A stretch of DNA of 64,000 nucleotides from Bacteroidia bacterium (GTDB taxonomy: Bacteria > Bacteroidota > Bacteroidia > J057). Numbering within the stretch: position 1 is the stretch's first letter; the number at the start of each line of letters is the position of its first letter. The notes beneath the pieces are model-generated. The model searched no databases. It was given only the letters and a program-made list of their open reading frames with translations, and was not told the origin of the DNA. Of the stretch, positions 1 to 9,292 are shown piece by piece. The position numbers were made by a program, and so were the translations under genes. The stretch is from positions 6,510,001 through 6,574,000 of the forward strand of contig JAWPMV010000001.1 of the NCBI GenBank assembly GCA_033391075.1, read 5' to 3'.

Positions 1-783
1 CAATTCTTTTTCCAAATGATCGAAATGCAGAGAAGACAAAGCGGTCGCCCAATCCAGGGTTTCCGCAACCCCCGGAACTTTCTCCAATTTCATCTGTCGT
101 AGTTCCTGCATAAAGCGACAAATCTGATCTGCCAGTTGAGTATCTATTTGAGGAACTTTACTCTTGACAATTGCCAGCTCTTTTTCATAGCTGGGATAAT
201 CGACATAGAGGTAAAGACATCTTCTTCTCAAAGCTTCAGAAAGTTCTCTTACTCGATTGCTTGTGACGACTACATGTGGAATATGGGTAGCCTTGACTGT
301 ACCTATTTCGGGTATACTGATTTGCCAATCCGAAAGTACTTCCAGGAGGAAGCTTTCAAATTCTTCATCTGCTCTGTCAATCTCATCTATGAGCAAAACC
401 GGTGCTTTATGATGGGTGATTGCTTGCAATAAGGGTCGCTTCAATAAAAAACTATCTCCGAAGATGGTATCCTCCTTTTCCTCAAGACTCTTTTTGCTCT
501 GCTCTTCCATTTTGATGTAGAGCAATTGCCGCTGATAATTCCACTCATACAATGCCTGTGTAGCATCCAGACCTTCATAGCATTGCAGACGAATCAGATC
601 TGTATCCAGGGCATGAGCCATAACCTTGGCTATTTCTGTTTTTCCTACTCCTGCAGGGCCTTCGATGAGAATAGGTTTCCCCAATTGCATCCCCAGGAAA
701 ACAGACATGACAATACTGGGATCGCTGATGTAGCCTTCTTGAGCGAGCAGGCTTTGCACTTTCGAATATTCAGGATGATTCAT
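1..783 (-). CDS. MoxR-family AAA+ ATPase (3' end outside window)
   Basis: The reverse strand reads open from an ATG at 783 to the left edge without a stop, giving 261 codons. It shows a Walker A motif GPAGVGKT near residue 41, Walker B LLIDEID near residue 130, a sensor-1 TSN and paired arginines (ALRRRC) after it, all typical of MoxR ATPases. MoxR proteins act as chaperone-like ATPases and usually pair with a vWA/CoxE protein encoded just downstream, which here would lie beyond the window edge. The gene diverges from the lipoprotein at 931, with 147 bp between the two starts. A second, more diverged MoxR lies at 52955-53914. The family call is firm; the substrate is unknown. Confidence 0.9.
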   Translation of the reverse strand, partial: MNHPEYSKVQSLLAQEGYISDPSIVMSVFLGMQLGKPILIEGPAGVGKTEIAKVMAHALDTDLIRLQCYEGLDATQALYEWNYQRQLLYIKMEEQSKKSLEEKEDTIFGDSFLLKRPLLQAITHHKAPVLLIDEIDRADEEFESFLLEVLSDWQISIPEIGTVKATHIPHVVVTSNRVRELSEALRRRCLYLYVDYPSYEKELAIVKSKVPQIDTQLADQICRFMQELRQMKLEKVPGVAETLDWATALSSLHFDHLEKEL

Positions 784-930
784 AGTTCGGATCTAAGCTA
801 ATAAATATAGAAAGCTTTAAGCGAATATTTTGTTTGGATGTAGACTAAAAGGACTAAATGCCATACATTTCAATTTTTTGTAATTTAATCTCCGATTTTT
901 AAGAACTGATACACATCCAAAAACCTGCTC

Positions 931-1716
931 ATGCGAAAGCATCTTACTTCCAGCATCCTCCTTTTAGCACTTTCTCTTTTATTTCTCTTTTCTTGTGGGA
1001 ATAAAAAAGAGGCACAGACTGAAAAAAACGAACCGCTTGAAACGGAAGCGAAAAAGCCGAAAGCCGAAAAAAAGCCCAGGCCTCATCCCTATGAAAAGGA
1101 AATGAAAAAATGGGCAAGTTATGATGGACTTCTAAGTTCTTGTGAAGGGTCGAAACTCAATCTGGCCATCCCGGTAAATATCATTGCTGCCAATATCAGT
1201 AAAGACTCCCTGCAATATAATGTGGAACCTTTTTCTGATTGCTCCGGGGTATTTCTACGCTTTCTCGATAGCCTGGAAATTCGTTGTCCCAAAATGGATT
1301 ATCCCGATCCGGCGAGTTATCGGGATTCCCGCGCTTTGGCCAGGTGGTATCATGAAACGGGCAAATTGATCCGCGTAGAAGAGCCCTTGAATATGGCTCA
1401 GTATATCAAGCCAGGCAGTGTGATGTTTTATGGGGGTAGGGGAGTAGAAAATAAAGAACTCAGTTTGGATGACCTATTTGCGCATGGAGGAATCAACCAT
1501 GTAGGGGTGGTTACAGAGGTAGAAGAAAAAGGAGGGGAAATCGTGGGCTATTCTTTATTTCATGGACAAAGGCCGGGAAAGCTGGCTTCAACTACCAAGT
1601 ATCATAAAAGAGAATATAGAAATCGTCCCAATTATCCGGCATATGGAAATGGAACTGAGCAATGGGTAGCAGTTGCTCCGATTGTAGATACGGATGGAAA
1701 GGTGTTTGGGAAATAA
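931..1716 (+). CDS. NlpC/P60-like cysteine peptidase-type lipoprotein
   Basis: A 261-residue lipoprotein with a hydrophobic leader and a lipobox LFSC (Cys22), followed by a Lys/Glu/Pro-rich linker to about residue 60. The globular part has DCSG (Cys104), a YIKPGSVMFYGG strand, INHVGVV (His190) and SLFHGQRPG (His211). This is the order of Cys and His motifs in NlpC/P60 or CHAP-type hydrolases, so a role in cutting cell-wall peptides is inferred. The same domain, with identical landmark phrases, forms the C-terminus of the 1380-residue protein at 48772-52914, where the Cys and the first His are replaced. It ends in a convergent arrangement with the hydrolase at 1809. The exact family and substrate are not certain. 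Confidence 0.7.
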   Translation: MRKHLTSSILLLALSLLFLFSCGNKKEAQTEKNEPLETEAKKPKAEKKPRPHPYEKEMKKWASYDGLLSSCEGSKLNLAIPVNIIAANISKDSLQYNVEPFSDCSGVFLRFLDSLEIRCPKMDYPDPASYRDSRALARWYHETGKLIRVEEPLNMAQYIKPGSVMFYGGRGVENKELSLDDLFAHGGINHVGVVTEVEEKGGEIVGYSLFHGQRPGKLASTTKYHKREYRNRPNYPAYGNGTEQWVAVAPIVDTDGKVFGK

Positions 1717-1735
1717 CTTAAGCTGGAGATATTAA

Positions 1736-1771
1736 TGGAATTGCCCCTATTTAAAAATAGGGGCAATTCCA
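1736..1771. terminator. Bidirectional hairpin between convergent genes
   Basis: Perfect 17-bp arms at 1736-1752 and 1755-1771 flank a two-base centre; the innermost A/T pairs would open to form the loop. It lies between the stop of the lipoprotein gene and the stop of the hydrolase gene read from the other side, the usual place for a shared terminator. A long U-tract is not evident on either side. Confidence 0.7.
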
Positions 1772-1808
1772 TCTTGTCGATTATTAATCTGGAGCCTAGC
1801 CAAGCGAG

Positions 1809-3830
1809 TTATTCCCCCCAAAAATCTACTTTACCTGTGATCAGAAATTCCCGAAGTATTTGAGTCAGCCAAATCCCATTGCTGCCATTGGTAAACAAAG
1901 CAAAGCCTAACTTACCTTCGTCAAATACTTCAAACTGACATCTGAAATCTCCATTATTTCCCCCATGCCCATACATTTTACCGAAAGGGGTATTAGCACT
2001 TACAATCCCTAAACCAAAGCTTTCCTCCCATCCAATCTTTTCGTAGTAAGGATTCGAAGGAGTTTGGGTTTGGGGGCGTAACATTTCTTCATAGGTAGAA
2101 GCCTTCAATCCCTTTCTTTCCAGAATGGCAATCATAAAATTAGCAAAGGTGTAAGCCTCGGTATGCATGCTATGGGCCATTCCTGCCTCAGTTGGAATAT
2201 CAAAAATAGTCGGTTGTAGACCAAAATGACCATTTGCCATTACTTTTAATAGTTGATCATTTTTGGTGAAATAAGTATGCGAAATCCCCAATGGTTTCAA
2301 GACTTCTCTTTCAACTATTTCTTCTATATCCTGCTGAGTATGATGTGCAATTGCTCGTTTGAGATATTCAAAGCCTTCTCCCGAGTACCCATATTTGCTT
2401 CCTGGAGTTTCATTTAGTTCACGGCCCCAATTGGGCAAACCAGAAGTATGGGTAAGCACATGCCGGCCTGTCATCAATTTGTAGCGCTCATCTTCAGCAA
2501 TTTCTTCAAATTCCAGGTATTCGTGAAGGGGTTTATCCAAATCAAATTCTCCTCTTTCCACCAGTCGATTTACCGCAAAAGCAAATACAGGTTTAGTAAT
2601 GGATGCTGCTTCAAAGAGTGTTTCCCCATCCACCTTTTCTTTGCTATGGATATTTTTGTAGCCATAGGTCTGATGATATACGATTTCCCCATTCTTCACA
2701 AGCGCGAGAGAAGCACCTGGCACACGATAGTAGTCCATCATGCTTTTCATGAATTCATCCACTTTTTCATTTTCCTCCCTGCTATAAACAGAAAGTATCC
2801 CCTTCTCAGGGATAAGATTGGGAAGGGCCCGCTTTTTTATTACAAATTCAGAAGCTGATGAAACCTTTTCCCCTTCAACTTCTACCTTCAGCATCTGCTC
2901 CATATCCATTACCACCACTTGGAGTCTTTTCTCATCAAATAAAACTGAGTTGGAAAGACTTAGCTCATAGGATCCCTCTGGCAGTTGAATAGAGTAATTT
3001 CCATTTTCATCAACTTTTGCCATAAGCCAAAGATTGGGCTTGTCAAGCGAATTGATGATTACGCGATTAGGAATTGGAAGAGTAGATTTTTCTCCCCAGC
3101 TCAGCTTTCCTTTTAGAGTGCCCAATTTTGATTGTGGGTCTAAGAGGATGAGGTCACTCATGTTGAGTGTATTGAAGGCTTTACCACCTCCCGGACTTAT
3201 GGCCCAAACAGAAGGAAAGCCTGATTCTCCAGGATCTTTATCCATTACCTCATAATCAAACCCAATGCTTCGTCCCACTTCCATTTGATCACCCAGGTAA
3301 AAACTCCATTCATATATAGTCTTATTCCCTATTTGCTTGATTTCAACCTTTAAATTATCCCAGCTCGCATTACGGACTTGAGGATCCCAGGACTCCTGAG
3401 GTCTATTTTCTGCAATTCTTCTATAGTCTCCACTTACCAAATGGGATATAGCTCCCGAAGTAAGGGTATGCGCAGGATCAACATAAAGATTGTGAATGTC
3501 ATGGGTATTCCATTCAGCTTGATCAGTATTATCCCCCATGAAAGCATCATCCGTGCTTTCTACGGCAACATAGAGCATCCGTGTCGCCATATTATATCCG
3601 ATTCTATAACGTGCATCTAAATCATCCTTCCCATTTGCTTCTGCACCAAATAAAAAGGTTTCAATCTTGTAATAAGGCACATCTGATGACCAATCTGAAA
3701 GGTCCCCATCTACTGTTATTTCATCAACAGGATATGCATAAATAAGGGTTCCATTATTTGACCATAGCTTAGCCAAGAAGAAAAAGCTAATCAGGAATAA
3801 TACACAGGATTTCGTTTGGGAATGAATCAT
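1809..3830 (-). CDS. Secreted beta-lactamase-fold serine hydrolase with CBM9-like N-terminal domain
   Basis: A 673-residue exported protein. After the signal peptide, residues about 35-233 resemble the CBM9-like/DOMON-type sugar-binding fold (VDGDLSDW start, NLYVDP, WSFYLGD). Residues 237-320 look like a carboxypeptidase-regulatory-like beta domain. Residues 350-673 are a class C beta-lactamase-type domain with the nucleophile motif S410-I-T-K413, a Tyr motif Y482-S-G and a late HGG motif at 622-624 in place of KTG. The family includes esterases, D-aminopeptidases and penicillin-binding-like enzymes, so the substrate cannot be given. The middle motif is YSG rather than the usual YxN. It stands alone between two hairpins. 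Confidence 0.8.
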   Translation of the reverse strand: MIHSQTKSCVLFLISFFFLAKLWSNNGTLIYAYPVDEITVDGDLSDWSSDVPYYKIETFLFGAEANGKDDLDARYRIGYNMATRMLYVAVESTDDAFMGDNTDQAEWNTHDIHNLYVDPAHTLTSGAISHLVSGDYRRIAENRPQESWDPQVRNASWDNLKVEIKQIGNKTIYEWSFYLGDQMEVGRSIGFDYEVMDKDPGESGFPSVWAISPGGGKAFNTLNMSDLILLDPQSKLGTLKGKLSWGEKSTLPIPNRVIINSLDKPNLWLMAKVDENGNYSIQLPEGSYELSLSNSVLFDEKRLQVVVMDMEQMLKVEVEGEKVSSASEFVIKKRALPNLIPEKGILSVYSREENEKVDEFMKSMMDYYRVPGASLALVKNGEIVYHQTYGYKNIHSKEKVDGETLFEAASITKPVFAFAVNRLVERGEFDLDKPLHEYLEFEEIAEDERYKLMTGRHVLTHTSGLPNWGRELNETPGSKYGYSGEGFEYLKRAIAHHTQQDIEEIVEREVLKPLGISHTYFTKNDQLLKVMANGHFGLQPTIFDIPTEAGMAHSMHTEAYTFANFMIAILERKGLKASTYEEMLRPQTQTPSNPYYEKIGWEESFGLGIVSANTPFGKMYGHGGNNGDFRCQFEVFDEGKLGFALFTNGSNGIWLTQILREFLITGKVDFWGE

Positions 3831-4022
3831 AGTTGTAGGTTTGTGTTAACGTGAAAAATTAAAACAGGTCAGGAAACATATCCATAAGCTGTTAATAGAA
3901 GGTATTAATGCCATTGTATATGACTTAATATCTCATTTTTCTATGATTTTGCCAGTATTGGGGGGATGAAATCGCGCCCAGATTTTTCCATGTAAGCGAA
4001 GGATTCCAACTAGCATAAAAAT

Positions 4023-4060
4023 AGTAAGTGAGGATAGAAATAATTCTATCCTCACTTACT
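4023..4060 (-). terminator. guaB terminator hairpin
   Basis: Perfect 17-bp arms (4023-4039 and 4044-4060) with a 4-nt loop lie 46 bp past the guaB stop. On the minus strand the hairpin is followed by a short U-rich stretch. This is an intrinsic terminator by position and structure. Confidence 0.75.
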
Positions 4061-4105
4061 TATAGCTTTTAGGCTTACTTAACCCTAAGACTTAAGCCAT
4101 ATTTC

Positions 4106-5632
<1,527 letters not shown>

Positions 5633-5662
5633 TTACACAGAAAAAGTCTTTTGGCGAAAAAA

Positions 5663-6685
5663 TCAGGATTTTTCTCCCTCATCATTCTGGGAAGACCTGG
5701 AAATCAGGGGAATAAGAATTGCCAAAGCGATCAAGCCATATCCAACGGAAAAGATCCAGGTAACTCCATTGGAAAGTGCTCCGATGTTGAGCCCTGCCTT
5801 TTCAGATAAACCAAAAGCAAGAAAAAGTTGAACAACTATAAAATGCGTGGAACCCATTCCTCCAGGTACGGGTAAAGCCCAGCCGATTCCCCCAATAAAA
5901 AGGATAAGGATGGCAAAGTAAAGTCCCAATTCACTTGTATCTGGCAGAGAAAGAATGAAGAAGTAATTCATCAGAGTGAGCAGGCCCCAGATCATGATCG
6001 TATACACCAAAAATAACCAGGGTTTCTCCAGCTGAAATATACTTTTCCCCGCTTCCAGCATATTGAGGGCAAAGGTTTTAGTTTTTCCAATCAGCCCATC
6101 TCCATCTGTTTTCTTGGAACTCAAAAACCAGATCCCTGCTATTCCCAATAGCAGTAATCCAATTAGCCCCCCAATAAGGATGCTGCTATCTATCCCTCCG
6201 AATTGTTCAGATAAACTGTCAAATATTTCCCCAAAAAGACTTCCCAGTCTCTCAATTTCAAATAAAAAGATCAGGCCTAACCCCCCAAATAAAACCAGGG
6301 CATCAATCACACGCTCTGCTACGACAGTACCTAAGCCAGAAGCTACGGGCACTTTATCCGTACGGTACAAAATCGTACAACGAACAATCTCTCCAATTTT
6401 AGGCGTTACGCTATTTACCAGGTATAAAACCAGGACCGAAAGAAGGGTATGTTTCTTTTTGGGATGAAAGCCGGAACTTTCCAGCATCATTTGCCACCGC
6501 AAGGTTCTTGCGACAAAAACACCGAATAGCGTCAAACCAGACATAAGCACCCAAAAAATATCGGCTTTACTCAGATCATTGGAAAGATCTTCCCATTTGG
6601 TATCCTGATACACATAGTACAGGAGTCCTCCTGCGAGGGCAATTCCAATAATAAACTGGAGAATGGTTTTTAGCTGATTGCTCAT
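5663..6685 (-). CDS. YbhN/LPG-synthase-like flippase-domain integral membrane protein
   Basis: A 340-residue polytopic membrane protein with about seven to eight hydrophobic segments and no soluble domain. The segments LLSVLVLYLVNSVTPKIGE and GTVVAERVIDALVL are typical of the UPF0104/LPG_synthase_TM family (membrane half of MprF and YbhN), and the late PVPGGMGSTHF segment fits the conserved P-G-G-x-G motif. Family members move or modify lipids in the inner membrane; without the synthase domain this one is best called flippase-like. The gene lies between guaB and the GH3-remnant lipoprotein, all on the minus strand, with no shared pathway evident. Confidence 0.85.
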   Translation of the reverse strand: MSNQLKTILQFIIGIALAGGLLYYVYQDTKWEDLSNDLSKADIFWVLMSGLTLFGVFVARTLRWQMMLESSGFHPKKKHTLLSVLVLYLVNSVTPKIGEIVRCTILYRTDKVPVASGLGTVVAERVIDALVLFGGLGLIFLFEIERLGSLFGEIFDSLSEQFGGIDSSILIGGLIGLLLLGIAGIWFLSSKKTDGDGLIGKTKTFALNMLEAGKSIFQLEKPWLFLVYTIMIWGLLTLMNYFFILSLPDTSELGLYFAILILFIGGIGWALPVPGGMGSTHFIVVQLFLAFGLSEKAGLNIGALSNGVTWIFSVGYGLIALAILIPLISRSSQNDEGEKS

Positions 6686-6787
6686 AGACGCTTTCTGAAG
6701 GACTTTCGGCCTTTACAACAAAATTGAGCGAATCTACAAAGGGGAGGTCCAGCTTGCAAAAGGATTCAGGGAATTTATAACATTTCC

Positions 6788-8902
6788 CTAGCTGGAGGCA
6801 AGCATGCGCTTTCTTGCTTTGGCTTTCTTTTCACTGGGAACTATCCGATGAGGCACTTCCAGCGCATCATAAATTACCTGCTGTACGCGTTGGCGGATTC
6901 TCAGCTCATTGATCTTGAAATTCTTTTCGCTGGGATGAACGCGGTTAGAGAGGAAGATGAATACCAGATCATTCTCTGGATCCACCCAGAATGCCGTTCC
7001 GGTAAAACCGGTGTGTCCATAAGTAGAGTAGGGAGCACTTTCTGCTACTATGTAACGATGGGTACGGGGCGGCATATCAAAGCCATAAGCTCTGTGCCCA
7101 CGCTGACGCGAAGTGAATAAGTCTACCGTTTCTTCAGACAGATATTGTTTCCCTCCATATTTACCCTTGTTGAGCAACATTTGTCCAAGGATGGCGAGAT
7201 CATTGGCATTAGAGAAAAGACCGGCATTTCCTGATACTCCTCCCATCAGAGCTGCTGTCGGGTCATGTACCGTTCCACAAAGGAGTTGTCCTCTCCATCT
7301 GTCCGTGGAAGTAGGTACTAATTTATCCCGAGAAAATATCTCCAAAGGATTGTAGCCCATGGTTTGCATACCCAGCTCCTGGTAGAAGTTTTCATGCACA
7401 TAGTCGCTAATGGTTTGCTGATTGACCGAATCGATCACTCTTTGCATGAGAACCATGTTCACACAACTATACTGATAAGCATTTGAATCTTTTCTTACCC
7501 GCAATCCTTTGGCTGTATTCCAAAGAGAATCGAGGTAATTTTCATTCAGATACAGACCACTCGCTACAGGAACTGTATATTCCTGGCTAGAAGTATTGCT
7601 ATATAAATTACCGTATACTTTTCTCTGGTAAGGCAAAATTGGTAAGGTCGCCTGCAGCCCTGAAGTATGGGTCAACAACTCTTTGAGTTTAACATCAAAG
7701 ACCTTGCTTTTCATTCGGGTTTTAGGGGGAATTACCCATCTCCCGACCAAATACAAAGAGTCTTCGAAATCGAGGGTATCAATTTGAGGGAGTTCCAGAA
7801 TGCTAGTATCTTTTTTCACCGAATCTAAAAAGGCCAGATAATCCAGCTTGGGAATGGTGTCATATACTTTTTTGATCCCGGGTGTATAAGTAGGGTCGCT
7901 AAAATAGGTCGCCAGACTTTCATCCAAACTGATCTTATCTTCTTCCATCAGCTTCATAGTAGCCAGGGTAGTGGAAGCTACCTTGGTAATAGAAGCCAAA
8001 TCGTAGATATCACTTTTTCTTACTGGTTTTTTGCGGGAATAGGTGTGGTAGCCGAAAGCCTCATGGAAAATGACCTGTCCTTCTTTGGCCACTAGCACCT
8101 GAGCCCCTGGCATGGCAAAATTGTCGATGCCTTCCTGTATGATGCGACTGATTTTGGCCAGACTATCAGAACTGATGCCTACGTATTCAGGGAACGTATA
8201 TCCCAGACGTTGAGTTTCTGTATTAAAGCGATCCTTAAGTCCCAGATCGACCAGTACATCTTCAGGTACATCACCAATAAGGGGAAGCCCTCCAAATAAA
8301 GCCTGTGCCGAAATTTCCTGACTGATCAGGCTCTTGTTGTGGGCCTGAAGAATAGTAGGAAACTGCACATAAGGCTTGATCGCATCATAGTCGTTAAAGT
8401 TGACCAGTACAACCGTTGTCAACTTATTTATCTCTAATAGAAACTTCTTAATGTTTTGAGTAGTCTCCGTAGGATTATTGAGGGCAATTACTACGGTATT
8501 GTAAATACCATAGTCCATGGTATTTAGTTTTTGAACCAGATTTGTCTGCTCCGAAGAGAATGAACTGTAATAGTTCAGGTATTCTTCAAAACGGGGAAGT
8601 TCATCTCCCAAAGTCAGTACGTGAAAACGATGATTCTTTAATTGGCGGAAAGGAATGAGCTGCTCTTTATTTTGGAGTAGCACCATAGAAGCTTTGGTCG
8701 CTTCTCTATCCGATACCCTGACAATGGGGATTCCCCAAAGCAAACTATCCTGCAGGGTGTCCGCCCAAACGGTAAACTCAAATTGTGCCTTGTTATAGGA
8801 TAAATTATTGAAGGTATACTTGCATGCACTGACTATGGTGATCATAGTCAATATGCCTATTAGGCCCCATACATATATGCCTTTTAATTTACCGTTCATC
8901 AC
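6788..8902 (-). CDS. Lipoprotein: GH3 C-terminal-like remnant fused to a beta-lactamase-fold hydrolase
   Basis: A 704-residue lipoprotein (lipobox VSAC, Cys27). Residues about 60-215 match the C-terminal domain of glycoside hydrolase family 3: REATKASMVLLQNK near residue 66 and ALFGGLPL near 201 are its landmarks. Residues about 245-680 form a class C beta-lactamase-type domain with S304-I-T-K307, a Tyr motif YSC at 478-480 and a YGHTG motif. Bacteroidota commonly encode about 1000-residue proteins with a full GH3 catalytic barrel, GH3_C and then this domain. Here the barrel is absent and the lipobox directly precedes GH3_C, so the sugar-cleaving half appears lost. The remaining activity would be on peptidoglycan-related amides or esters, by inference. 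Confidence 0.8.
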   Translation of the reverse strand: MMNGKLKGIYVWGLIGILTMITIVSACKYTFNNLSYNKAQFEFTVWADTLQDSLLWGIPIVRVSDREATKASMVLLQNKEQLIPFRQLKNHRFHVLTLGDELPRFEEYLNYYSSFSSEQTNLVQKLNTMDYGIYNTVVIALNNPTETTQNIKKFLLEINKLTTVVLVNFNDYDAIKPYVQFPTILQAHNKSLISQEISAQALFGGLPLIGDVPEDVLVDLGLKDRFNTETQRLGYTFPEYVGISSDSLAKISRIIQEGIDNFAMPGAQVLVAKEGQVIFHEAFGYHTYSRKKPVRKSDIYDLASITKVASTTLATMKLMEEDKISLDESLATYFSDPTYTPGIKKVYDTIPKLDYLAFLDSVKKDTSILELPQIDTLDFEDSLYLVGRWVIPPKTRMKSKVFDVKLKELLTHTSGLQATLPILPYQRKVYGNLYSNTSSQEYTVPVASGLYLNENYLDSLWNTAKGLRVRKDSNAYQYSCVNMVLMQRVIDSVNQQTISDYVHENFYQELGMQTMGYNPLEIFSRDKLVPTSTDRWRGQLLCGTVHDPTAALMGGVSGNAGLFSNANDLAILGQMLLNKGKYGGKQYLSEETVDLFTSRQRGHRAYGFDMPPRTHRYIVAESAPYSTYGHTGFTGTAFWVDPENDLVFIFLSNRVHPSEKNFKINELRIRQRVQQVIYDALEVPHRIVPSEKKAKARKRMLASS

Positions 8903-9292
8903 CTTCTAAATCGGCTTAGGTTTTTGAGTTTTTTTCCCTTTAATAACGTTGGATACTTTCAATATCGACAAATAAATTGCCATATGACAGGGACCAAATA
9001 CGAAGTGGATTTTAGCCAAAACCATGTGTCGGAAAACACAGATTAAACCCCTGTATATCAACCGATTGAGAAGCCATTGACTTAGTACGAAAACCGCAAT
9101 AAATAAGGCTTCATACGCCAATTTTATCAGGATATGAAAGCAGCTTTACTGTTCTTGTAGAAATTATTACGGTTCAGCAGAATAGATCGCAAATCGAGGA
9201 TAAAAAATCGGGATTTCGTAGAAAGACATAAAAAAAACTGCCAGTTGTACTTTTTCTGAACAACTGGCAGGCATGTTATATTTTTTAGAAAA
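8903..9292. other. 390-bp intergenic region without a convincing gene
   Basis: Apart from the hairpin at 9238-9270 only weak open frames occur. A 71-codon minus frame ending at 8906 is rich in hydrophobic residues but shows no recognisable motif or start context. No tandem repeat or RNA fold was noticed. Confidence 0.5.
9238..9270 (-). terminator. Intrinsic terminator of the T9SS cargo gene
   Basis: Arms of 11 bp (9238-9248 and 9260-9270) enclose an 11-nt loop. On the minus strand they are followed by seven consecutive U residues. It lies 23 bp beyond the stop at 9293. Confidence 0.85.

Noticed and set aside
8906-9121. 71-codon minus frame in the 390-bp gap before the GH3-remnant gene
   Set aside because: No recognisable motif, no start context and its low-complexity end runs up to the next start; likely a chance frame.
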